From CAZFCK01 sp964517355 (GTDB taxonomy: Bacteria > Desulfobacterota > Desulfovibrionia > Desulfovibrionales > Desulfovibrionaceae): a DNA stretch of 9,385 nucleotides. The number at the start of each line of letters is the position of its first letter. Position 1 is the first letter of the stretch. A model generated the notes under the pieces. The model did not search any database and was not told where the DNA came from. It was given only the letters and a program-made list of their open reading frames with translations. Shown piece by piece: positions 1 through 6,188 of this stretch. The translations under genes were made by a program, and so were the position numbers. The stretch lies in contig CAZFCK010000189.1 of NCBI GenBank assembly GCA_964517355.1, forward strand, positions 1 through 9,385. Reading direction: 5' to 3'.

Positions 1-33
1 GGGAAATGCATAAGAGCATCTAGCGCTTTTCAA
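1..33 (-). repeat. 33-base repeat, copy 1 (may extend beyond the window)
   Basis: Read on the - strand, this stretch matches 188-220 on the + strand at 29 of 33 positions. Both begin TTGAAAAGC and share the block GCTCTTATGCATTT. Copy 1 is cut by the window edge exactly where copy 2 continues into the CTGAAAC...GTTTCAG hairpin, so this may be the truncated end of a larger unit. Confidence 0.65.
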
Positions 34-47
34 GCGTGAGATGCTCT
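13..47. repeat. Hairpin followed by an A-run
   Basis: Arms 13-28 and 32-47 pair over 16 positions with one mismatch (22/38), one G-U pair (23/37) and a loop TTC. The outer nine pairs, AGAGCATCT with AGATGCTCT, are perfect. On the + strand the hairpin is followed by about ten A residues (48-56), so on the - strand the T-run precedes the stem. This is the wrong arrangement for an intrinsic terminator in either direction. It is therefore better seen as part of the repeat whose second copy lies at 188-220. Confidence 0.6.
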
Positions 48-93
48 AAAAAAAAAGAGAATAAAGTCGCTTGCTTTCGCGCCCGCACGTCGA

Positions 94-126
94 CCAGGGG
101 AGGCCCCTGGACGCCTGAAAAAGGAC
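94..126 (+). repeat. GC-rich hairpin repeat, left copy
   Basis: The core CCAGGGG-AGG-CCCCTGG is a perfect 7-bp stem with a 3-base loop, followed by ACGCC, then GAAAAA and GAC. The same 33 bases occur on the opposite strand at 9353-9385 with two mismatches (31/33). Hairpin, tail and orientation suggest a REP-like dispersed intergenic repeat. It has no T-run directly after the stem, so it is a poor terminator by itself. Confidence 0.7.
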
Positions 127-187
127 AATTCAATTCTTTTCAACAAATATACAATGTTATGGTGTGCGCTCTGCTCAAAACGTCGAG

Positions 188-220
188 TTGAAAAGCTCTG
201 GACGCTCTTATGCATTTTCC
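188..220 (+). repeat. 33-base repeat, copy 2
   Basis: This is the second copy of the sequence at 1-33, inverted relative to it, with 29/33 identity. The upstream flank lets it form its own imperfect stem: CGTC-GAG at 181-187 can pair with CTC and GACG at 196-204, with a two-base bulge, around a TTGAAAAG loop. Copy 1 forms a comparable stem around the same TTGAAAAG segment. It runs directly into the hairpin at 216-248. Confidence 0.6.
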
Positions 221-276
221 TGAAACTATTCGAAATAGTTTCAGGAAAGAGTTTTGTTTCAAGACGAAAATGCGCT
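216..276 (+). repeat. Two-hairpin intergenic element with CGAAAATGCGCT box, copy A
   Basis: Hairpin 1 has a perfect 15-bp stem (216-230 with 234-248) and loop CGA; its arms carry CTGAAAC and GTTTCAG. Hairpin 2 is GTTTT-GTTTC-AAGAC (251-265), five pairs including one T-G wobble. It overlaps by one base the box CGAAAATGCGCT (265-276). The second copy lies on the - strand at 7896-7952 with the same order and the same 20-base interval between GTTTCAG and the box. Hairpin 1 could alternatively be a regulator's operator for the permease, but the duplication argues for a repeat family. Confidence 0.55.
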
Positions 277-403
277 AGAGGTTCTCGCCCCCGGCGCCTC
301 CTTTTCCGGTAATCGTTTTTTTCCAGACCACATCCTGGCTTTTTGTCCTGATTTCGCGTAATTGTTGCGGCGTGCCTGTTCAGATAGCGCACGACCTTAG
401 CTT

Positions 404-1594
404 ATGACCTCCAGCACCCCGAAAACGCCCCCCCTGCATAAGGACCCGAACCTGCGCATCCTGTTCGGCGTCACGTTGATGGTGGTCATGGGCGTCACCA
501 GCATCGCTCCCGCTTTCCCGCAAATGATCGCCATGATCGACGAGGCCAACGAGCAGAACATCGGCCTGGTGATCACGCTGTTCACCGTGCCCGGCGTGAT
601 CCTCACGCCGCTATTGGGCGTTCTTGCGGACCGCGTGGGGCGCAAACGTGTGCTTGTGCCCTCGCTTTTGATTTTCGGTCTGGCCGGAAGCGCATGCATG
701 TTCGCGCCGAATTTCGGCACGCTCCTGGCGCTGCGCTTTATCCAGGGCGTGGGAGCCGCGGCGCTCGGGGCCCTGAACGCGACCATCATCGGCGACCTGT
801 TCAGCGGTACGCAACGCTCTGCCGCCCTGGGTCTCAACGCCGCGGTTCTGAGCATGGGCGTGGCCCTCTATCCTTTGTTAGGCGGTGCGCTGGCATGGGT
901 GCATTGGCGGTTGCCTTTCGCTTTGCCGTTGCTGGCGCTGCCCCTCGCCGCCGTGGTCCGAAACCGGTTGCGCAACCCCGAACCCCAGGCTCGGGAAGGA
1001 TTGACGGCCTACTTCCGCAACGCCTGGCACGGACTCATGCGCCGCCAGGTGCTGTTGCTTTTTTTCGCCACCCTGGCCACGTTCATCCTGATGTACGGGC
1101 CGTTTCTCACCTATCTGCCCGTGCATTTGGGCCGTGATTTCCAGGCCCGCCCCTTTTCCATCGGCTTGATCATGTCGCTTTCCGCCTTCTCCACGGGACT
1201 GGCGGCCGCCTCGTTGGGGCGGTTGGCGCGGCTCACGCCGGAGCGGGTGCTGCTTTGCCTGGCTTTCGGATTCTACTGCCTGGGGTGCGCCGGGCTGGCG
1301 CTCATGCCGGGGCTCTGGTGGAACCTCGCGCCTGTCGTGCTTTTCGGTTTGGGACAGGGGCTCAACATGCCCTGCGTGCAGTCCATGCTCGCGGATCTGG
1401 CGCCTCTGGAAAACAGGGCCGCGTTTCTCTCTCTCAACGGCATGGTGCTGCGCATCGGGCAAACATTGGGGCCGCTCATGATGGGCATGCTGTTCGCATG
1501 GCGCGGCGTGAACGCGGTTTTTTACGGGGGCGCGGTTCTGGCGCTGCTCGTGGCGGTGCTGCTGGCGCTGCTCATGCGGCCAGCGGCCAGATGA
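404..1594 (+). CDS. MFS permease, drug-efflux (DHA1-like) type
   Basis: This is an inner-membrane secondary transporter of the major facilitator superfamily, probably a proton-driven exporter. The 396-residue length and run of hydrophobic segments fit 12 membrane helices. Visible signatures are motif A in the loop after helix 2 (GVLADRVGRKRV, residues 72-83), a motif B-like RFIQGVGAA in helix 4 (111-119) that keeps the arginine, and a motif C-like segment in helix 5 (about 143-164, ending YPLLGG) typical of antiporters. The substrate cannot be read from sequence; drug or metabolite export is inferred from motif C. The ATG at 404 is preceded immediately by an in-frame TAG (398-400), so the gene cannot start further upstream in this frame. 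No good Shine-Dalgarno is visible, which suggests weak or leaderless-like initiation. It stands alone on + and ends one base from the stop of the converging TPR gene. Confidence 0.85.
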   Translation: MTSSTPKTPPLHKDPNLRILFGVTLMVVMGVTSIAPAFPQMIAMIDEANEQNIGLVITLFTVPGVILTPLLGVLADRVGRKRVLVPSLLIFGLAGSACMFAPNFGTLLALRFIQGVGAAALGALNATIIGDLFSGTQRSAALGLNAAVLSMGVALYPLLGGALAWVHWRLPFALPLLALPLAAVVRNRLRNPEPQAREGLTAYFRNAWHGLMRRQVLLLFFATLATFILMYGPFLTYLPVHLGRDFQARPFSIGLIMSLSAFSTGLAAASLGRLARLTPERVLLCLAFGFYCLGCAGLALMPGLWWNLAPVVLFGLGQGLNMPCVQSMLADLAPLENRAAFLSLNGMVLRIGQTLGPLMMGMLFAWRGVNAVFYGGAVLALLVAVLLALLMRPAAR

Positions 1595-1595
1595 G

Positions 1596-2951
1596 TCACT
1601 CTTTCCGGATGCTCGCCAACAGCTTTTTCGGACTTTCGAATTCCGGGTTGACCCGCAAGGCGTTTTCCAAAAAAGGCACGGCTTTGGAGCGCTGCCCGGC
1701 CTTGGCCAGAATCAGGCCGATATTATAGGAGAGCACTGAATCCTGAAGATGAAATTCGGGATTCAATTTGAGGGCGTTTATGAGGTTGCGTTGCGCGTTG
1801 GTATAATCGCCGCCTTCGGCATAGGCCATGGCCATGTTGTAATAGAGGTTTTCATCCTCGGGAGAGATGCTGCGGGCGATATTGTATTCACGGATGGCAT
1901 CCTGCCATTTTCCTTGTTTGCGCAGGGCGATGCCCAAGAGATTGTAGGTTTTGATATCGGCTTTGCCCACCAAAGAGCCCTTGGCCTCCAGAGCGCGGCG
2001 ATAGTAGCCTTCGGCCTTTTCCGGATGGGTCTTTGCATAGATGTTGCCGATTTTCGTGGAAACCTCTTCAATGTAGTTCAGTGCCTCCTTTTTGGCCTGA
2101 GACATGGCGCCGCTGAAAAGGGCTTCGGCCCGCTCCTCGTTGCCGAGCTGCACGTGTATGCCGCCCATATCCACTTTGCGCTCAACATTCAACGGGCTGA
2201 GCCGGTCGAGCTTTTCGAGATAGTAAAGCTGCTTTTCCTGATCGCCTTCTTCCTCCCAGAATTCGGCAAGCTTTTTCAGAGGCTCCAGATACAGTTTGGC
2301 GTTGTCGCTGGCGGCCTCATAAGCTTCCACGGCCTTTTCCTTCTTGCCCATGCCGCGATAAGCGTCGCCCATGACGAGAAATCCCGCGGCGCTGTTGGGT
2401 TTCAGCTCGAGAATCTGCCGCGCCACCTTGAGGGCCTGTTCGTAGGATCTTTGATTCACCAGAAGTTTTCCGCCGTCGATAAGCTTGCCGATTTTTCCCT
2501 GCGGCTTCACGGTGAAGGCGATCTTCTCGATGAGCGTATTGATCGAAATGGGCTTGGAAATGAAATTGTCCGCGCCGATTTCATGCAGCAGCACAAGACG
2601 CTGGCGATCGGCCTCGCCCGTGAGAATGACGATCTTGGTCGTATCGAAGGCGGATTTGATCTGTTTGATGAGAAAGCTCGTCTCCTTGTCGTTCAACATG
2701 CGTTCGATAAACAAAAGAACGTTCTTCTTACGGCTGCTGACCTCTTTAATCGTTCTGATAATGAGATTTTCATCGGCAATGGAGGCGATGCACTCTTCAC
2801 TCACGGCAAGCTGCTTGGCTATTGTGCTGCGCAGGATGCTGACAAAGGTGTTGTCGTGCGTGGCGACGACAAAGAACCCGTGTTCCTTGCGGATAAAATC
2901 CACCACAGTGGTTTCATACGATTTGATCCTCACATCCATTTTACTCGCCAT
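1596..2951 (-). CDS. Degenerate receiver domain fused to TPR repeats
   Basis: The protein has 451 residues from the ATG at 2951, chosen because GGAG lies seven bases upstream. A longer in-frame start at 3005 lacks support. Residues about 24-148 follow a response-regulator receiver fold: the last strands keep Thr111 (VILTGE) and Lys133 (FISKPI). The position expected for the phospho-accepting Asp at the end of strand 3 reads Glu83 (VLLFIE), and the usual acidic pair after strand 1 is reduced to THDN. Phosphorylation is therefore doubtful and this may be a pseudo-receiver. From about 155 to 440 there are tandem TPR-type helical repeats with the usual small/aromatic pattern, for example near 187-220, 335-368, 369-402 and 407-440, which suggests a protein-protein adaptor. 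No DNA-binding or enzymatic output domain is visible. It lies 123 bases downstream of the CheY-like gene on the same strand and could be co-transcribed with it. Confidence 0.85.
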   Translation of the reverse strand: MASKMDVRIKSYETTVVDFIRKEHGFFVVATHDNTFVSILRSTIAKQLAVSEECIASIADENLIIRTIKEVSSRKKNVLLFIERMLNDKETSFLIKQIKSAFDTTKIVILTGEADRQRLVLLHEIGADNFISKPISINTLIEKIAFTVKPQGKIGKLIDGGKLLVNQRSYEQALKVARQILELKPNSAAGFLVMGDAYRGMGKKEKAVEAYEAASDNAKLYLEPLKKLAEFWEEEGDQEKQLYYLEKLDRLSPLNVERKVDMGGIHVQLGNEERAEALFSGAMSQAKKEALNYIEEVSTKIGNIYAKTHPEKAEGYYRRALEAKGSLVGKADIKTYNLLGIALRKQGKWQDAIREYNIARSISPEDENLYYNMAMAYAEGGDYTNAQRNLINALKLNPEFHLQDSVLSYNIGLILAKAGQRSKAVPFLENALRVNPEFESPKKLLASIRKE

Positions 2952-3074
2952 GAGCAGACTCCACACAACATTGAAAAGGCCCGACGCGCGGTGCGTTTTC
3001 CACACCTTCCTGGGTTGTTACGCCATTGCCGAAAACATGGATCCCGGGATCGAACCGGATAAGGGAAAGGCGCA

Positions 3075-3458
3075 TTACTCCAGGCGCAGGGCCTGGCGTA
3101 TTTTTTTGTCCAATTCCTTGGCCCCGAAGGGCTTCTTGATATAGGCCGTGACGCCTTCCTGCACGGCCTGCACCACGTTTTGCTCCATGCGCTCCGCAGT
3201 CACCATGATGAAGGGCGTGGATCCGAACGATTTGGAAGCGCGGACGCTTTTCAGCAAATCCAGGCCGGACATGCGCGGCATGTTCCAGTCCGAGAGGATG
3301 AGTCCCACGCGCTCTTTTTGCAATTGTTGCAGCGCCGTGCTGCCGTCGTCCGCCTCCAGGATGGAGACAAAGCCCAACTCGGTGAGCATTTTTTTCAGAA
3401 TCTGCCGGGCCACGCGCGCATCGTCCACAACGAGCGTTTTGATCTGTTTATAATCCAT
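3075..3458 (-). CDS. Single-domain CheY-like response regulator
   Basis: This 127-residue stand-alone receiver is the usual length for a CheY-type protein. All phosphorylation residues are present: acidic pair Asp12-Asp13 (VVDD), phospho-acceptor Asp57 (LILSDWNMP), Thr87 (VTAE) and Lys109 followed by Pro (KKP). It should be phosphorylated by a histidine kinase not encoded in this window and act through protein contacts, since no output domain exists. The start at 3458 has only a weak Shine-Dalgarno (GGAT about 8 bases upstream). The gene sits between the tmc terminator and the receiver-TPR gene on the same strand. A role in chemotaxis, energy taxis or a phosphorelay is possible; the target cannot be read from sequence. 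Confidence 0.9.
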   Translation of the reverse strand: MDYKQIKTLVVDDARVARQILKKMLTELGFVSILEADDGSTALQQLQKERVGLILSDWNMPRMSGLDLLKSVRASKSFGSTPFIMVTAERMEQNVVQAVQEGVTAYIKKPFGAKELDKKIRQALRLE

Positions 3459-3611
3459 GGTGTAAATCCAATATTTTCAATAGCTGAACAAAAGGACTCC
3501 AGGACTCGGGTCTTGCGTTCCACGCCGGCGAGGACCGCCGCGCGCCGCCCCTGCGGCATGCGACTCTCCCGCCAGTGATGGAGCTACATCATTCATCGCC
3601 TATGCTCAAGC
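3459..3611. other. Leader region of the receiver genes
   Basis: About 150 bases lie between the tmc terminator and the CheY-like gene. They must hold the promoter of the two receiver genes, but I see no convincing -35/-10 pair. A small GC-rich hairpin, GCCGC-CCCT-GCGGC, lies at 3544-3557. The last 40 bases before the ATG are AT-rich. Confidence 0.4.
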
Positions 3612-3657
3612 ATCAAATGAAAAGAGCCGGCAACGGTCTCGAATCCGTTGCCGGCTC
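3612..3657 (-). terminator. Intrinsic terminator of the tmc operon
   Basis: A perfect 13-bp stem, GAGCCGGCAACGG (3624-3636) with CCGTTGCCGGCTC (3645-3657), encloses an 8-base loop. On the - strand it is followed by TTTTCATTT. It lies 29 bases beyond the stop codon of tmcA, in the right orientation to end tmcDCBA and to separate it from the receiver genes. Confidence 0.9.
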
Positions 3658-3686
3658 AGTATCCGACGTAGAGTTTCAGAACGGGG

Positions 3687-4079
3687 CTACTGCCTCACGT
3701 GGCATTCGCCGCACGCCAGAGGCCCTTTGCCTTTTTCTTCGTGGCAGGTAATGCACTGCCCGTGATAAGCTTCCATGAGGGCGGTTGTGCCGTCCGTAGG
3801 CGCCAACTGGTGACAGTCCGCACACGGGGTGCCCTCGGAGCTTTCGTCCTGGTTGGGATTGGCGCCATCCATATGATGGCAGTACCAGCATTGATCTTCC
3901 AGTTCAGCGGCGGCATTGTGGTCGTCGTGTGCGAACACCGCCGCGGGTCTGGATGGATTGTCAAACTGCTCGATGGAGATGACCTCCAACTCCCCCTGCG
4001 AATACGAAACGAACGCGGGGAGGAGGAACACGACGGTGGCCACCAGGAGCAGGGCCGCTTGTGCGCTTTTATTTCGCAT
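3687..4079 (-). CDS. tmcA: TmcA, acidic periplasmic tetraheme cytochrome c3
   Basis: This 130-residue class III cytochrome c is the periplasmic electron-entry subunit of the Tmc complex. In Desulfovibrio it is known to accept electrons from type I cytochrome c3 and hydrogenase. An N-terminal signal peptide (charged start, hydrophobic residues about 8-24) directs export. Four heme sites are visible: CWYCH (64-68), CADCH (86-90), CITCH (109-113) and CGECH (123-127). All are CXXCH; none has the CX4CH spacing common at hemes 2 and 4 of type I c3. The protein holds exactly eight histidines: four in the motifs plus His51, His54, His69 and His106. That is just enough for bis-histidine ligation of all four hemes. 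The mature chain is rich in Asp and Glu, as expected for the acidic type II group. AGAGGT lies six bases before the ATG. It is the last gene of the operon, 51 bases after tmcB. Confidence 0.93.
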   Translation of the reverse strand: MRNKSAQAALLLVATVVFLLPAFVSYSQGELEVISIEQFDNPSRPAAVFAHDDHNAAAELEDQCWYCHHMDGANPNQDESSEGTPCADCHQLAPTDGTTALMEAYHGQCITCHEEKGKGPLACGECHVRQ

Positions 4080-4130
4080 GGCTTACCTCTGCAATTCTTG
4101 TCGATGTACTCGCGCGTGGTCGCCGCGCTG

Positions 4131-5468
4131 TTATATCGCCTTGGTTTTCACCATCTGTTCGTAGATGATGTCGCCCAGGAACTTGAGTTCCATATCCAGC
4201 TTGTAGTGATGGATAATATCTTCAAGTCCGCCATGACAGTTATGGCAAGGGGCGATAACCACCTTGGCTCCCGTGGCCTTGAGCTGTTCCGCCTTGGCTT
4301 TGTTGCCGAGCACGCGGGTCATCTTGTGCGGCGGGCCGCAGTTGATGACGCCGCCGCCGGCGGCGCAGCAGTAGTTGTGTTCCCGGTTGGGGTGCATCTC
4401 CACGAAGTTCGGGTAGAATGCGCGCGCAACCTCGCGTCCCATTTCATGCAGGCCCATGCCGCGCACGGTGTTGCAGGGATCATGGAAGGTGGCGAGTTCG
4501 TCCTTGGTGAACTCGACCTTGATGCGCCCCTGCTGCATCATTTCCCAATACCACTGAATGGCGTGGATGATGGGCACCGGCATTTTTTTCCAGGAAAGCC
4601 AGCGGTTGCCCGTATCGTATACGGAGCGGTAGGCGTGTCCGCACTCGCCCATAACGATCTTTTTCACCTTGAGCCGCATGGCGGTTTCGTAATGGTCGCG
4701 TTTCAAACGGCCCATCATTTCGAAATCGCCCGAGTACATGCACATGTCGGAGTTGTCCCAGCCCGTTGTGGCGGGCATGGTCCAGTCTTCACCGGCCTCG
4801 TACATGATGGCCGCGGCCTGGTAAATGAGCTGGGTACGGAATTTGGGCTCGGGACCGATAACCGAATACATGATGTCCGCGCCTTCCTTTTCCAGCGGAA
4901 TGCGAATGGCGGGGAACTCGTCGCGGGCTTCGTCTTCCTGCCACTGCAAGCTGTCGATCCACTCGTCTTCCTTGACCCACATCTGGTTCATGGTGGCGGC
5001 GTGGCTGTGACAGGTATCCTGCAAGTATTGCGGCGTAATCCCCAAAAGATGCGAAATACGGCGCACAGTGGACATCAGGAACGCGGTGTCGATGCCGAAG
5101 GGGCAATACATGACGCAGCGGCGGCACAAATTGCATTCGGTGTAGGCGACACGCGCGGCCTCTTTCATAAAGGCGGGCGAAATCTGACCCTTGTTTTTAA
5201 TCATGGGCAGCAAAGTCTGCTTCACCTTGCCGACCGGGGAAAAAAGTGGATCCCTGTTGTGCGAGTGGAAATAGTGGCAGGCATCCGCACACAACCCACA
5301 GTGTACACAGGTTTTCGTGAAGGCCTCCAGTCTGGCCAGGTTCTCGGTGGAGAGCACCTGGTTGATGACCTTCGATATCCGCGCCGGATCGAGGGAATCG
5401 GCCTGATCAAGACCGGGATCCTCAATTTTTGCTATTCTTGCTCTTTCTTCTATCTGTTCTTGGCTCAT
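4131..5468 (-). CDS. tmcB: TmcB, cytoplasmic Fe-S protein with CCG domain (HdrD-like)
   Basis: This 445-residue protein lacks a signal peptide and is expected at the cytoplasmic face of the membrane. Two ferredoxin-type [4Fe-4S] motifs are visible: Cys54, 57, 60, 64 (CVHCGLCADAC) and Cys112, 115, 118, 122 (CNLCRRCVMYC, then Pro). The C-terminal half has one full cysteine-rich CCG set: Cys332 (FHDPCN), Cys367-Cys368 (NYCCAAGGG), then Cys408 and Cys411 (PCHNCHGG). This matches the sites that hold the non-cubane cluster in heterodisulfide-reductase subunits HdrB/HdrD. An earlier half-repeat (Cys243, and GECGHAY around Cys276) looks like a second CCG domain lacking its paired cysteines. The likely role is to receive electrons from TmcC and pass them to an unidentified cytoplasmic acceptor, possibly a disulfide. 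GGGAG lies eight bases before the ATG. The gene follows tmcC by 45 bases. Confidence 0.92.
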   Translation of the reverse strand: MSQEQIEERARIAKIEDPGLDQADSLDPARISKVINQVLSTENLARLEAFTKTCVHCGLCADACHYFHSHNRDPLFSPVGKVKQTLLPMIKNKGQISPAFMKEAARVAYTECNLCRRCVMYCPFGIDTAFLMSTVRRISHLLGITPQYLQDTCHSHAATMNQMWVKEDEWIDSLQWQEDEARDEFPAIRIPLEKEGADIMYSVIGPEPKFRTQLIYQAAAIMYEAGEDWTMPATTGWDNSDMCMYSGDFEMMGRLKRDHYETAMRLKVKKIVMGECGHAYRSVYDTGNRWLSWKKMPVPIIHAIQWYWEMMQQGRIKVEFTKDELATFHDPCNTVRGMGLHEMGREVARAFYPNFVEMHPNREHNYCCAAGGGVINCGPPHKMTRVLGNKAKAEQLKATGAKVVIAPCHNCHGGLEDIIHHYKLDMELKFLGDIIYEQMVKTKAI

Positions 5469-5513
5469 TGCGCTTACTCCCGTTGCGCTTGTTCGTCCCA
5501 GGGACGGCAGGAC

Positions 5514-6173
5514 CTACCAGTCTTTGACGTGACGCTCGGCGCCGAACTCGGATCCCGCATAGATACGCACCATGGGCCCGAGCATCATGTGCGCAAGCCA
5601 GGTGAAGGGGATCAGAATCAGCATCAATTCGCCGAACAAGACGTGCAAAGTAATCATCCACTTGTAGTCGAGAATCTGGTGGTACGCCAAGAACCCTGTC
5701 ACAAAGGGGGCGGCGACCAGGGCCAACAGCAGAAAATCCGCCGCCGTGGTCACGTATTTGGCTTCGGGCACGGCCAGCCTGCGATAGGCGAAATAGCCGA
5801 TGCACACCAGAGCAATAACGGTCATCACATCGGCGACGCCGTCGGGCAAAGTCGGCCAACTCAAACCGATGCCGTCCTGCAGCATGATGATGTGAGCCGA
5901 CAAGAAAAGAGGGGCGATAAAAAGACAAATGTGAAACGCGAACATGGCCACGGTCATGACCGGATTCAGGCGCATATTGCGGGGCACAAAGGGAATGAGC
6001 CACATCAATATGGACCGTAACCCATATTTGGCGCTCATGTAGTTAAAAATGAAGGGATCTTTATTCTTAGCCAGGCTCACCAGGCGGCCGAACTTAACCA
6101 GGAGGCCTCCAAAAAAAATAATGAAGGCTATCCAGACCATGGGGCCTGTCAAAAAGCTGTAAAAACTGTTCAT
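5514..6173 (-). CDS. tmcC: TmcC, membrane cytochrome b-type subunit
   Basis: This 219-residue integral membrane protein resembles the NarI/DsrM/HdrE-type cytochrome b family. Hydrophobic segments are visible at roughly 12-32, 72-97, 113-130, 143-162 and 172-197, with a weaker one near 52-63. Histidines lie in or at the ends of these helices (His81, His94, His165, His177, His195), enough to ligate two hemes b; which ones do so cannot be decided by eye. It should move electrons between periplasmic TmcA and cytoplasmic TmcB, possibly through the quinone pool. The basic loop at 49-69 and the charged C-terminus probably face the cytoplasm. GGGAG lies six bases before the ATG, inside the 15-base gap after tmcD, so the two genes are tightly coupled. 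Confidence 0.9.
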   Translation of the reverse strand: MNSFYSFLTGPMVWIAFIIFFGGLLVKFGRLVSLAKNKDPFIFNYMSAKYGLRSILMWLIPFVPRNMRLNPVMTVAMFAFHICLFIAPLFLSAHIIMLQDGIGLSWPTLPDGVADVMTVIALVCIGYFAYRRLAVPEAKYVTTAADFLLLALVAAPFVTGFLAYHQILDYKWMITLHVLFGELMLILIPFTWLAHMMLGPMVRIYAGSEFGAERHVKDW

Positions 6174-6188
6174 GGCCGTCTCCCTTGC

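Larger units (their letters stand above)
1..403. other. Gene-free repeat-rich region left of the MFS gene
   Basis: I see no convincing gene in these 403 bases. The region holds a hairpin at 13-47, a 33-base sequence present in inverted orientation at 1-33 and 188-220, a GC-rich hairpin element at 94-126, a perfect 15-bp hairpin at 216-248, and a second small hairpin at 251-265 that runs into the box CGAAAATGCGCT (265-276). The promoter of the downstream permease must lie in about 277-403, but no clear -35/-10 pair stands out. A reading frame on the minus strand (392-30) runs through all these repeats, has arginine-rich low-complexity content and no family resemblance, so I do not call it. Confidence 0.7.

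Noticed and set aside
13..56. Hairpin plus A-run as an intrinsic terminator
   Set aside because: The T-run lies before the stem on the - strand and an A-run follows it on +, so neither strand has the stem-then-T order required.
30..392. 120-codon frame on the minus strand at the left end
   Set aside because: It runs through four hairpins and repeats, is arginine-rich with low-complexity stretches, and has no ribosome site or family resemblance.
3036..3058. tRNA T-arm-like sequence on - (CCGGTTCGATCCCGG)
   Set aside because: The bases that would form the two halves of an acceptor stem around it do not pair, and no anticodon arm fits upstream. It is a chance match around the palindrome GATCCCGGGATC (3040-3051).
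1749..3062. 437-codon open frame on + opposite the receiver-TPR gene
   Set aside because: It is an antisense shadow; the opposite strand encodes clear receiver and TPR motifs and has a ribosome site.
3699..6020. 773-codon open frame on + opposite tmcA, tmcB and tmcC
   Set aside because: It is antisense to three well-supported genes and crosses their gaps. Its openness follows from the codon bias of the real genes, which avoid codons read as stops on the other strand. The translation has no recognisable domain.
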